From positions 1 to 55,988 of the forward strand of contig CALCIE010000088.1 in assembly GCA_937907425.1 (NCBI GenBank): DNA of 55,988 nt, given 5' to 3'. Position 1 is the stretch's first letter. Every line of letters begins with the position of its first letter. Of this stretch, positions 1-9,022 are shown piece by piece. The notes beneath the pieces were generated by a model, which did no database searches, had not been told where the DNA came from, and was given only the letters and a program-made list of their open reading frames with translations. Position numbers and translations under genes: made by a program. The stretch is from ZC4RG42 sp003242425 (GTDB taxonomy: Bacteria > Pseudomonadota > Gammaproteobacteria > Burkholderiales > SG8-39).

Positions 1-407
1 CCGCGTTGCAGGACGCGGCGCGACGCGGCGTGGACGTGCGGCTCGTGTTGCCCGGCTTCAGCGATTTCTGGGCGCCGCTGGAGGCGGGGCGCTCGCATTA
101 CGAACAACTGCTCGAATACGGCGTGCGCATCTACGAGCGCACCGACGCGCTGCTTCACGCCAAGACCGCGGTGATCGACGGTGTCTGGTCGACCGTGGGC
201 TCCACCAATCTCGACTGGCGCAGCTTCGTGCACAACTACGAAGCCGATCTGGTGGTACTCGACGAGGCGTTCGCGCTGCAGCTGGAAAAGCTGTTCGAGC
301 TGGATGTCGCGCATTCGCGCGAGATCACGCTCGATGCATGGCGGCAGCGGGGCGCGTGGCAGCGGATGAAGGAATGGCTGGCGCGCCAGTGGCGCTACTG
401 GCTTTGA
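1..407 (+). CDS. Cardiolipin synthase / phospholipase D family protein, 3' end
   Basis: The gene enters the window from the left, so only its C-terminal ~135 residues are visible; the frame is open to the window edge. The fragment contains one complete HKD motif (HAKTAVID), followed by GSTN and a conserved NYEADLVV stretch, the second catalytic half of a phospholipase D-fold enzyme. Bacterial proteins with this ending are usually cardiolipin synthases (ClsA/ClsB) at the inner membrane, which join two phosphatidyl groups. The basic, Trp-rich tail (RQWRYWL) also fits that group. Choosing between ClsB and another PLD-family member needs the missing N-terminal half. Confidence 0.85.
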   Translation, partial: ALQDAARRGVDVRLVLPGFSDFWAPLEAGRSHYEQLLEYGVRIYERTDALLHAKTAVIDGVWSTVGSTNLDWRSFVHNYEADLVVLDEAFALQLEKLFELDVAHSREITLDAWRQRGAWQRMKEWLARQWRYWL

Positions 408-425
408 GGCTCGCGCGGCGCGCCA

Positions 426-442
426 GGGCATGGCCCTTGCAA
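426..442 (+). promoter_or_regulatory. Candidate sigma-54 promoter for the small lipoprotein gene
   Basis: GGGCAT-N5-TTGCAA keeps the obligatory GG-N10-GC spacing of -24/-12 promoters. The -12 element is complete and the -24 element matches TGGCAC at four of six positions. The -12 GC lies about 39 nt before the ATG at 479, leaving room for a short leader and the GAAGGA ribosome binding site. Confidence 0.45.
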
Positions 443-478
443 CCGTAACAATGTGTAAATTCCGCGAAGGATGGCGTC

Positions 479-703
479 ATGCGACCGAATGCATTGTTCA
501 CCGGAGTGTTGCTCGGGTGCGCGCTGAGCGCGTGCAGTACCTGGGACGGACTGTCGGAACGTGAGAAAGGCGCCGCGATCGGTGCGGGCGTGGGCGGCGT
601 GGCCGGCGCCGTGGCGACCGACGGCGGCGTCCTCGGCACCGTAGGCGGAGCCGCGGTCGGCGGCGTGGTGGGCCACGAAGTCGGCAAACGGCAGGAGGAG
701 TGA
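479..703 (+). CDS. Small glycine-zipper outer-membrane lipoprotein
   Basis: This 74-residue protein starts with a lipoprotein signal peptide: Met-Arg, a hydrophobic stretch, then the lipobox LSAC with the acylated Cys at about residue 19. The rest is a glycine-zipper domain with repeated GxxxG spacing (GAAIGAGVGG, GTVGGAAVGG) ending in charged EVGKRQEE. Such short '2TM glycine zipper' lipoproteins (SlyB/OsmB-like) sit in the envelope and are often stress induced. GAAGGA 6-8 nt upstream supports the start. A sigma-54-like promoter lies at 426-442. The exact role is unknown. Confidence 0.8.
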   Translation: MRPNALFTGVLLGCALSACSTWDGLSEREKGAAIGAGVGGVAGAVATDGGVLGTVGGAAVGGVVGHEVGKRQEE

Positions 704-769
704 GGGCGCGAACGACCGTGCAGGAGCGCCCGTCCCCGCCTGCCGCAGGCCGGACGCTTGCGGCGCCGT

Positions 770-1039
770 TCAGCTTTGCTGCGACTGCTCCTGCTCGAAG
801 TCGTGCTGGCGCATGGCTTCGCGCATCTCCCGTTCGCGCCTGATCTGTTCGGCGATCAGCGTGAGCAGGTGCGGGCGTGCGCCGGGACGCCGTTCGACGG
901 GTTTGTCGAGGATGTAGCGGTTGCGTTCGCGCAGATAGCGCATCGCCGCCTGCAAGCGTTCGGGATTCGGGCCGGATCCGCCCAGGCCGATTTCGCGCAG
1001 TTTGGTGATCCCGCTGTCGTCGATACCGTATTCGTTCAT
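770..1039 (-). CDS. Hypothetical small charged protein
   Basis: An 89-residue protein beginning MNEYGIDDSG. I chose this ATG because GGAG lies about 7 nt upstream; an upstream in-frame Met at 1051 lacks comparable support. No signal peptide or membrane segment is visible. The C-terminal half is a charged helix (LIAEQIRREREMREAMRQ) rich in Arg, Glu and Gln, which could form a coiled coil. I do not recognise the family. It lies convergent to the lipoprotein gene on its left, and no promoter of the sigma-54 type is seen upstream. Confidence 0.55.
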   Translation of the reverse strand: MNEYGIDDSGITKLREIGLGGSGPNPERLQAAMRYLRERNRYILDKPVERRPGARPHLLTLIAEQIRREREMREAMRQHDFEQEQSQQS

Positions 1040-1111
1040 GACCCACTCCATCCGTAGCGACCGACCCGTAGCCTCGCGGGCGCCGGATCGAACCTCACTC
1101 TCCATCGCGCC

Positions 1112-1420
1112 TCATTCGCGATAGAGCCCTTCCGCGCGAGCGGCGTGGACCTCGCGTTCGCAATTGCGACGTTCCTCGCCGCTCAGACGCCGGCACGCGG
1201 CCAGATCGGCTTTGTAGCTTTCGCTCGTCCTCGGCGCCGATCGTGCAGCTTTGGCCGGTTTGGCGACAGAGCCCGTGCTGCCTGCTGTCGGGCCGGCACG
1301 ACGCTCCGTCGCGGACCCGCGCGGCTGGGTGTCGGATGCGGTGACACCTGCGCCGCCGTCCGCCGCCTGTCCGCCGCCCGCAAGGAACAACAACAGCAAA
1401 CCCAACAAGGCCCTAGTCAT
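1112..1420 (-). CDS. Small secreted protein with a paired-cysteine motif
   Basis: A 102-residue protein with a signal peptide (MTRALLGLLLLFLAGGGQAADGG, cleavage likely after QA). GAGGAG lies about 8 nt upstream and fixes the start. The middle is low-complexity Ala/Ser/Thr/Gly. The C-terminus carries CRRLSGEERRNCEREV, two cysteines ten residues apart around a charged turn, plausibly a disulfide-linked helical hairpin in the periplasm. A protein at 35845-36147 has the same arrangement (CDRLQGEARFRCLEEM), so the two are likely members of one family. Transcribed away from rpoN from a shared intergenic region. Confidence 0.65.
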   Translation of the reverse strand: MTRALLGLLLLFLAGGGQAADGGAGVTASDTQPRGSATERRAGPTAGSTGSVAKPAKAARSAPRTSESYKADLAACRRLSGEERRNCEREVHAARAEGLYRE

Positions 1421-1457
1421 TTGGAACACTCCTCCTCGAGAGTCCGCTTCCGATGCC

Positions 1458-1474
1458 AAGCAGTCACTGTGCCG
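1458..1474 (-). promoter_or_regulatory. Candidate sigma-54 promoter (divergent from rpoN)
   Basis: On the minus strand CGGCAC-N5-CTGCTT matches the -24 element at five of six bases and keeps GG-N10-GC. It lies about 40 nt upstream of the ATG at 1420. It is back-to-back with the rpoN promoter: the two -24 boxes form an inverted repeat GTGCC-N7-GGCAC at 1469-1485. Confidence 0.6.
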
Positions 1475-1479
1475 TTCAC

Positions 1480-1496
1480 TGGCACGGGTCTTGCAA
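1480..1496 (+). promoter_or_regulatory. Near-perfect sigma-54 promoter of rpoN
   Basis: TGGCAC-GGGTC-TTGCAA is an exact match to the -24/-12 consensus (TGGCACG-N4-TTGCA). Transcription would start near 1507, about 85 nt before the rpoN ATG. The implication is that sigma-54 transcribes its own gene, with help from an enhancer-binding activator. This is the best sigma-54 site in the window. Confidence 0.85.
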
Positions 1497-1591
1497 ACAC
1501 GGGAAACGAAGCGGGCCCCGGGCATCCGGCAACCCGCGCAGAGCCGCGTGAAAATTTCCACAACACATGCGTGCCGCCTTTAGGAGGACAC

Positions 1592-3043
1592 ATGGCACTT
1601 GCCTTGGAATTGAGGCACAAGCAGCAACTGGCCCTCACCCCGCAGTTGCAGCATGCGCTGCGGCTGCTGCAACTTTCCGCGCTCGAATTCGCGCAGGAGA
1701 TGGGCGAGGCGCTCGCCAACAATCCCTTTCTCGAAGAGGTTCCGCCGAAGGGCGCGGCACCCGCCGACGCGGGCACGCCGCTCGCCGCTGCTGCAACCGC
1801 GGCCGTGGAGCTGCCGGCCGAGCCACAGACCGCGGAACCCGAAACCGAAGGCGACGAGCGGTTCGGTTTCGATTCGGCCGCTTATGTGACCAGCAGCAGC
1901 AACGGCGAATCCGACGGCGAATGGACGGACTGGAGCGAGCCGGAGCCCAGCCTGCGCGCGCATCTGCGCGAACAGCTCCTGCTGTCGCAAATGGGCGACC
2001 GTGACCGTGCGCTTGCGCACCTCATCATCGACGCGCTTGACGACGACGGCTATCTCAAGCAGGACCTGGAGGAACTCGCGTCGCTCGTCGCGCCCGAGTA
2101 CGAGGTGACGGCCGACGATCTGCGCTCGGCGCTGCGGCTGGTGCAGACCCTCGATCCGCCGGGCGTGGCCGCGCGTTCCCTGCAGGAATGTCTGACACTG
2201 CAGTTGAACGCCAAGCAGGCCAAGCCGCGCGTCACCGAGGTCGCGACCAAGATCGTGCAGAGGCATCTCACCGTGCTCGCCGCGCACGAGCTCGGCAAGC
2301 TGCAGCAGCTCGTGGGCTGCGACGAAGGCACGCTGCACGACGCGATCGCGCTCATCCGCTCGCTCGATCCGAAGCCGGGGCTGCGCTTCGGCAGCGGCGA
2401 GGCGCGATTCGTCATCCCCGACGTCATCGTCAGCAAGGTGCGCGGCAAGTGGACCGTCACGATGAATCCCGCGGTGATGCCGCGGCTGCGCATCAACCGC
2501 AGTTACGCCGACATCATCTCGGGCAGCCAGCACTCGTTCATGACCAAACAGCTGCACGAGGCACGCTGGCTGCTGCGCAGCATGGAGCAGCGCTTCATCA
2601 CCATCCAGCGCGTGGCCGAGGCGATCGTGCAGCGGCAGAAGGCGTTCTTCGAGTACGGCGAAGTGGCGATGAAGCCGCTCGCGCTCAAGCACATCGCCGC
2701 GCAGCTCGGCGTGCACGAATCCACGGTGTGCCGCGTCACCAACAACAAGTTCATGGCGACGCCGCGCGGGGTGTTCGAGTTCAAGCACTTCTTCTCGCGC
2801 ACGCTCGCCACCGAAGCCGGCGGCGCGGCCTCCGCGACGGCGGTGCGCGCATTGCTGAAGGAAATGATCGCGACCGAGGACCCGGAGCGGCCGCTGTCCG
2901 ACGCCAAACTGGCGACGCTGCTGTCGGAACAAGGCCTGAGGGTCGCGCGTCGAACGATCACCAAGTATCGAACGCTCATGCGTGTGCCGAGTGTCGAAGT
3001 GCGTCGTGCGCTCGGCAAGCAGGCGGCGCGCGCTGCGGCCTAA
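1592..3043 (+). CDS. rpoN: RNA polymerase sigma-54 factor RpoN
   Basis: A 483-residue sigma-54 factor. The start at 1592 is fixed by TAGGAGG 6 nt upstream and by the typical N-terminus (MALALELRHKQQLALTPQLQ), the Gln/Leu-rich region I that contacts activators. A Glu/Asp/Ala-rich region II follows, then the core-binding domain, the HTH near residues 366-387 (LKHIAAQLGVHESTVCRVTN) and the RpoN box ARRTITKYR at residues 452-460, which reads the -24 element. The protein directs RNA polymerase to -24/-12 promoters and needs an AAA+ activator to melt DNA. The next gene starts 10 nt downstream. The common neighbours of housekeeping rpoN (lptB upstream, hpf downstream) are absent, so this may be a second copy. 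Confidence 0.97.
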   Translation: MALALELRHKQQLALTPQLQHALRLLQLSALEFAQEMGEALANNPFLEEVPPKGAAPADAGTPLAAAATAAVELPAEPQTAEPETEGDERFGFDSAAYVTSSSNGESDGEWTDWSEPEPSLRAHLREQLLLSQMGDRDRALAHLIIDALDDDGYLKQDLEELASLVAPEYEVTADDLRSALRLVQTLDPPGVAARSLQECLTLQLNAKQAKPRVTEVATKIVQRHLTVLAAHELGKLQQLVGCDEGTLHDAIALIRSLDPKPGLRFGSGEARFVIPDVIVSKVRGKWTVTMNPAVMPRLRINRSYADIISGSQHSFMTKQLHEARWLLRSMEQRFITIQRVAEAIVQRQKAFFEYGEVAMKPLALKHIAAQLGVHESTVCRVTNNKFMATPRGVFEFKHFFSRTLATEAGGAASATAVRALLKEMIATEDPERPLSDAKLATLLSEQGLRVARRTITKYRTLMRVPSVEVRRALGKQAARAAA

Positions 3044-3053
3044 AAGGAGCATT

Positions 3054-3665
3054 ATGGCGACGATCGTATCCGGTTGGTTCGAAACCCAGGCGCACGCCGA
3101 CGAGGCGGTCGCGGCTCTGCATGCAGCGGGTTTCGGGCACGATGAAGTGGACAGCTTCTATTTGGGGCCGCCCGGACAGCACGGCGATCTGCCGCTCTCC
3201 GACCTGAGCGACCATCAGCACAGCGAGGGGACCAAGGAGGCCGGCAAGGGCGCGGCGAAGGGCGCGGTGGTCGGCGGCGTGCTCGGCGCCGCCGCGGGTG
3301 CCGCCGCGGCGGCGGTGACGGCGCCGCTCGGACCGGCGGCGGTGGTGGCCGGCGCGGGCGTCGGCGCCTACGTCGGCTCGCTCGCCGGCGGCGCCTCGGC
3401 TTCGCGCGACAGCCAGCTCGAACAGGCGAGCCGCGAGGAACCGATCGACCGGCCGGCCGGCGCGATGGTCTCCGTCTACACCGACCGTGTGGGCGAAGCG
3501 CAGGCCATCGACACCTTGCGCGCAAGCGGCGCGACCGGCATCGAACGTGCGGACGGTCAGTGGATCGACGGTCATTGGGCGGACTTCGATCCGCACATGC
3601 CGCCGCGTCTGATCCACGATCAGACCATGCCGCGCCGCGACGAAGGCACGGGCGGCGCACATTAG
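3054..3665 (+). CDS. Stress-associated protein with glycine-zipper core (YflT-like)
   Basis: A 203-residue protein with AAAGGAG just upstream of the ATG, 10 nt after rpoN and probably co-transcribed. The N-terminal ~30 residues (IVSGWFETQAHADEAVAAL, with GFGHDEVDSFYLGP) resemble the fold of general-stress proteins of the YflT/17M type, where two helices and strands recur. The middle (about residues 65-125) is a long Gly/Ala glycine zipper that could insert in a membrane or drive oligomerisation. The C-terminal part (VSVYTDRVGEAQAIDTLRASGATGIERADG) repeats the ferredoxin-like theme. No signal peptide. Function is not established. Confidence 0.7.
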   Translation: MATIVSGWFETQAHADEAVAALHAAGFGHDEVDSFYLGPPGQHGDLPLSDLSDHQHSEGTKEAGKGAAKGAVVGGVLGAAAGAAAAAVTAPLGPAAVVAGAGVGAYVGSLAGGASASRDSQLEQASREEPIDRPAGAMVSVYTDRVGEAQAIDTLRASGATGIERADGQWIDGHWADFDPHMPPRLIHDQTMPRRDEGTGGAH

Positions 3666-3685
3666 CGCCGCGCCGGCACGCGGCG
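3666..3685 (+). other. GC hairpin directly before a glycosyltransferase start
   Basis: CGCCGCG-N6-CGCGGCG forms a perfect 7-bp stem ending one base before the ATG at 3687. No Shine-Dalgarno sequence is visible at this start, so the stem occupies the initiation region. It could limit translation of the downstream gene or act as a weak attenuator; it lacks a T-tract. Confidence 0.4.
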
Positions 3686-3686
3686 T

Positions 3687-4805
3687 ATGCACGTCTGCGA
3701 CGTGACGATGCTGTACGCCGCCGAGAGCGGCGGCATCCGGCGCTACATCAATGCCAAGCGCGCCTGGCTGCGGCGCCAGCCCGGCTGTCTGCATACCCTG
3801 ATGATCCCCGCGGCGCGTTCCATGCCGGAAGAGCCGTGGACGATCGCGCTGCGCAGCGTGCCGCTGCCGCTGTCGCACGGCTATCGCGTGCCGCTCGGCA
3901 AGAGCGCCGCGGCGCAAAAACTGCGCGAGCTGTACCCCGGCCTGATCGAGGCCGCCGATCCCTACCATCTCGCCTGGGCCGTCCTCGAAGCGGGGGCGGA
4001 TCTGCGCATACCGACGGTGGCCTTCTGCCATTCCGATCTGCCGCAACTGCTCGGGCAGCGCTACGGGGCGCGCGCCGAGCGGCTCGCCCAGCGCTATCTG
4101 CGGCGGCTCTATGCGCAGTTCGATCTGGTGCTCGCGCCCAGCGAGACCATGGCGGCCAAGCTGCGGGATCTGGGCATCGCGCAGGTCGAACGGCAGCGCC
4201 TCGGCGTAGACGTGAAAACCTTCAGGCCCGGCCGCCGCGATCCGGGCCTGCGCGCGCGCCTGGGCGTCGACGAACGCAGCAGGCTCCTGATCTACACCGG
4301 CCGTTTCGCGCCGGAGAAGAATCTCGACGCCTTGTGCCGTGCGCTGCGGCTGCTGGGCGAGGGCTATACGCTCCTGCTGGTGGGCGGCGGATCGCTGCCG
4401 CGCGACCTGCCGCACAACGTGCGCGTGCTGCGTTTCATACGTGAAAGCCGGCAGCTCGCCGCGCTGCTCGCACAATGCGACGCCTTCGTACACGCGGGCG
4501 ATCAGGAAACCTTCGGACTTGCGGTGCTGGAAGCGATGGCTTGCGGTCTGCCGGTGGTGGCGGTGCGTGGCGGTGCGATGCACGAACTGGTGAACGAGGA
4601 GACCGGCGTGCTGGTGCCTTCGGCGCGCGCGGTCACGCTCGCTGAAGGCATCGCCGCGCTGTTCGAGCGCGATCTCGCGCGTTGCGGTGTGCGCGCGCGT
4701 GCGGTGGCGATGTATTACGACTGGGAGAGCGTGTTGCCGGAACTGATGCAGCGTTACCGGCGCCTGCATCCAGGCCTGCATGCGCAAGCGGCGGGCGCGG
4801 CATGA
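3687..4805 (+). CDS. Glycosyltransferase family 4
   Basis: A 372-residue GT-B enzyme that transfers a sugar from a nucleotide sugar to an unknown acceptor in the cytoplasm. The N-terminal acceptor domain opens with MHVCDVTMLYAAESGGIRRY. The donor domain shows YTGRFAPEKNL near the domain junction and the GT4 signature ETFGLAVLEAMACGLPVVA, with the Glu that contacts the nucleotide sugar. The stop codon overlaps the next start by ATGA, so it is translationally coupled to the deacetylase-like gene. Acceptor and donor cannot be read from the sequence. GT4 enzymes with this N-terminus often act on glycolipids or surface polysaccharides. Confidence 0.88.
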   Translation: MHVCDVTMLYAAESGGIRRYINAKRAWLRRQPGCLHTLMIPAARSMPEEPWTIALRSVPLPLSHGYRVPLGKSAAAQKLRELYPGLIEAADPYHLAWAVLEAGADLRIPTVAFCHSDLPQLLGQRYGARAERLAQRYLRRLYAQFDLVLAPSETMAAKLRDLGIAQVERQRLGVDVKTFRPGRRDPGLRARLGVDERSRLLIYTGRFAPEKNLDALCRALRLLGEGYTLLLVGGGSLPRDLPHNVRVLRFIRESRQLAALLAQCDAFVHAGDQETFGLAVLEAMACGLPVVAVRGGAMHELVNEETGVLVPSARAVTLAEGIAALFERDLARCGVRARAVAMYYDWESVLPELMQRYRRLHPGLHAQAAGAA

Positions 4806-5533
4806 AGGCACTCTGCATCGTCCTGCACGACGTGGCCCCCCCCACCTGGGCGGCCGCGCGCGCCATGCGCGCGGCCGTGCGCGCGGTCTGTCCGCACGCG
4901 CCCGTCACGCTGCTCGTCGTGCCGAACTACCACGAACGCGGCACCGAAGCGCCCGAGGCCTATTTCGACTGGCTGCGCGCGTGCGTGGCGCAGGGCGACG
5001 AGATCGCCTTGCACGGCTACACCCATCTCGACCCGCAGCCGCGCGGCTGGAAGCGACGCCTCTACACGGCGGGGGAAGGCGAGTTCGCGGCGCTCGACCG
5101 TGCCGAGGCGACGCGGCGCATCGCCAGCGGGCGCCTGTGGTGCGCGCGTCACGGCCTGGCGGTGCGGGGCTTCGTCGCGCCGGCGTGGCTGCTCGGCCGG
5201 GAGAGCTGGGAGGCCCTGAGCGATTTCGAATTCGATTACACCACCACGCTCACGCGTTTCGTCGAGCTGCGCGGCGGTCGCAGCGTGCCGGCGCCGGGCA
5301 TCGTCTACAGCGCGCGCAGCCGTGCGCGCCGCGTGCTTTCCTGCGGCTGGAACGCGCTGCTCGCGCGCGTCGCGCACGCCGCGCCGCTGGTGCGCGTGGG
5401 GCTGCATCCGGTCGATACCTGCCATCCGCAGGTGCTGCATCATGCGCAGGCGCTCGTGCGGCGTCTTGCGCGGCACCGGGAATGCCTCACCAAGCGCCAT
5501 GTCGCAGCCCGGCTGCGCGGCCGCGCAGCCTGA
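4802..5533 (+). CDS. Polysaccharide deacetylase-like protein (DUF2334)
   Basis: A 243-residue NodB-fold protein starting at the ATG that overlaps the preceding stop. It shows the hallmarks of the DUF2334/carbohydrate esterase group: LHDVAPPT near the N-terminus (Asp for catalysis and metal), an HxxxH metal site in LHGYTHLD, GFVAPAW, and a late His in VGLHPVD. The family removes N- or O-acetyl groups from sugars using a divalent metal. Coupling to a glycosyltransferase suggests it edits the same glycan or glycolipid. No signal peptide is present, so the substrate is probably an intracellular precursor. Confidence 0.82.
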   Translation: MKALCIVLHDVAPPTWAAARAMRAAVRAVCPHAPVTLLVVPNYHERGTEAPEAYFDWLRACVAQGDEIALHGYTHLDPQPRGWKRRLYTAGEGEFAALDRAEATRRIASGRLWCARHGLAVRGFVAPAWLLGRESWEALSDFEFDYTTTLTRFVELRGGRSVPAPGIVYSARSRARRVLSCGWNALLARVAHAAPLVRVGLHPVDTCHPQVLHHAQALVRRLARHRECLTKRHVAARLRGRAA

Positions 5534-5573
5534 GCGGACGGCCCGCCGGCATCCAACCCACCAAGGAACCGAA

Positions 5574-7166
<1,593 letters not shown>

Positions 7167-7619
7167 TGCAGTCCCAGCGCGATGCGCGACAGCGCCGTGA
7201 GCAGCACGAAGGGCACCAGCGCCGGCGCAAGCTGCGGGAAGTACGCGAGTACGACGGTGGTGAACACCACCGCATGCAGCGTGTGGCCGGACGGGAAGCT
7301 GTACCGGTCGAGCGGCTGCACACACAGGTTGAGGCCGCGCAGCTCCACACACGGACGCTGCCTGCCCGTGCAGCGTTTGCTGAGTGCATAGACCGCGAGC
7401 GCCATCGTGCCCGCGAACAGCATGTGGCGTACGCAGTCGATGCCCGCCTGTCCGCCCGTCAGCACGAGTGCCAGGGCGAGCGCGGCCCAGAGGCCGCCGT
7501 CGCCGAGCCGGCTGGTCATCGCGTACACGTTTTTCCAGAACGGCGTCTGAGCATGGCGGTTGAGCGCCAGGATGACGCCGCATTCCCACGCCCGCAGTCG
7601 CGGCAACAGGGCGAAGTTT

Positions 7620-8831
7620 TCAACTTGCGAGGGCAGCCTGCGTTGCATGGTTGCGCGTGATGATCCGCAATTGCTGCTCGAACTCGCCGAGGATCACCGG
7701 CCAGCGCAAGGCGCGCACGGCCGCGCGCGCCGAGCGGCGGATTTGCGCGCGCACGCCCGGAAAGCGCGCGAGATCGAGCGCGCGCTGAACGAAAGCCGCC
7801 TCGTCGCCGTAGGGCGCGAGGAAGGCGTCGACGCCGTCGAGAGCGTGTTCCCCGGCCGCGCCATAATCGAAAGCCACCACCGCGAGTCCGCTCGCCATGG
7901 CTTCGAGCGTGACGTTGCCGAAGGTCTCGGTGAGGCTGGGGAAAAGGAACACGTCGGCCGAGGCGTAGCAGGCCGCGAGCGCCTCGCCCACGCGCACGCC
8001 GAGGAACAGGTGATGCGGATACTGCCGTTCCATCCTGCGGCGCAGCGGGCCGTCGCCGATCCACACCATGCGCGCGTGCGGCTGCACGGCGCGGATCGCC
8101 TCGAAGGCGCGCGCCGCGAGATCGAGGTTCTTCTCCGGCGCGAGCCGGCCGACGTGCAGCACCACCAGGCTGTCGTCCTGCGCGTTCCAGCGTCTGCGCA
8201 GCACGCGGCTGCGGCGTTCGGGGGTGTACAGTCGCGTATCCACGCCGCGGCCGATGACCGCGAGGTTGCGGTAGCCGCGCGCCGCGAGCTGGCTGCGCTG
8301 CGCGCTGGTGGGCACGAAGGTGCAGTCCGCGGCGTTGTGGAAGGCGCACAGGTAGCGCTCGATCGGCCGTTCCAGCCAGCCCAGTCCGTAGTGGCCGCTA
8401 TAGCGGTGGAAGTTGGTGCGGTAGTCGCTTGTGACGGCGATGCCGAGCGCGCGCGCCGCCCGCAGCGCCGACCAGCCGAGCGGCCCCTCGGTGGCGATAT
8501 GGACCACGTCCGGCCGCAGCGCGCGCCAGTGTCTGCGCAGGTACCGCGTGGCGGGCAGGCCGAACCGCAGGTCGCGGTACATCGGCAGCGGCAGGCCGGG
8601 CAGCGTCAGCTCGTCGTCGGCGTCGTTGCGCGCGTCGCCCGGATGGCGCGGCCGCACCAGCTCCACGCGGTGGCCGCGCCGGCGCAGGAAATCCACGGTG
8701 CGCAGTACGGTCATGGCGACACCGTTCATTTCGGGCGGGTAGGTTTCGCTGACGAGCGCGATGCGCATCGCCCTGTCGTCGAACGACGACAATTGCGGCG
8801 TCTCGGTGCGGCCGAGATTCAGGGTGTTCAT
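7620..8831 (-). CDS. Glycosyltransferase family 4 (mannosyltransferase-like)
   Basis: A 403-residue GT4 enzyme. I chose the ATG at 8831 (AAAGGG upstream); the conserved part begins MRIALVSETYPPEMNGVAMT at residue 22. The N-terminus with PPEMNGVAMTVLRTVDFLRRRGH and VHIATEGPLGWSALRAA is typical of the group containing GDP-mannose-dependent alpha-mannosyltransferases such as MgtA. The donor domain has VGRLAPEKNLDLA and ETFGNVTLEAMASGLAVVAF. It is coupled by overlap to the PAP2 gene downstream, a pairing that suggests glycolipid synthesis with removal of a lipid-linked phosphate. The acceptor (possibly diacylglycerol or a glucuronosyl lipid) is an inference. Confidence 0.88.
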   Translation of the reverse strand: MNTLNLGRTETPQLSSFDDRAMRIALVSETYPPEMNGVAMTVLRTVDFLRRRGHRVELVRPRHPGDARNDADDELTLPGLPLPMYRDLRFGLPATRYLRRHWRALRPDVVHIATEGPLGWSALRAARALGIAVTSDYRTNFHRYSGHYGLGWLERPIERYLCAFHNAADCTFVPTSAQRSQLAARGYRNLAVIGRGVDTRLYTPERRSRVLRRRWNAQDDSLVVLHVGRLAPEKNLDLAARAFEAIRAVQPHARMVWIGDGPLRRRMERQYPHHLFLGVRVGEALAACYASADVFLFPSLTETFGNVTLEAMASGLAVVAFDYGAAGEHALDGVDAFLAPYGDEAAFVQRALDLARFPGVRAQIRRSARAAVRALRWPVILGEFEQQLRIITRNHATQAALAS

Positions 8832-8980
8832 GCCGGATCCCTTTTGCGAAACGGATGCGGGCGGTGCCGCCGCCTTCGCCTGCATGAAACGCGCCTACGG
8901 CTCTTGCGCGTCGCGGGCGCGGTGTGTAAGAAGTGCCGACATCCGCGCTTCGTGTGCGGCGCCGGCCGTGCCTCATCATT

Positions 8981-9020
8981 AAAGAACCCGAAAGAACCCG
9001 AACGAACCCGAACGAACGAC
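8981..9020 (+). repeat. Four-copy 10-bp tandem repeat in the mscS leader
   Basis: The sequence reads AAAGAACCCG, AAAGAACCCG, AACGAACCCG, AACGAACGAC: three full copies of a 10-bp unit AA(A/C)GAACCCG and a degenerate fourth, ending 2 nt before the ATG at 9023. It replaces the normal Shine-Dalgarno region; only weak purine tracts (AAAGAA) are present. Confidence 0.9.
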
Positions 9021-9022
9021 CC

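Noticed and set aside
1145..1591. N-terminal extension of rpoN by 149 codons
   Set aside because: The frame is open, but it overlaps an opposite-strand gene with its own signal peptide, lacks sigma-54 similarity, and TAGGAGG marks the start at 1592.
2976..4811. Long open frame antisense to the 3' end of rpoN and two following genes
   Set aside because: Composition is His/Arg/Ala shadow typical of GC-rich DNA, with no recognisable domain; the plus-strand genes have motifs.
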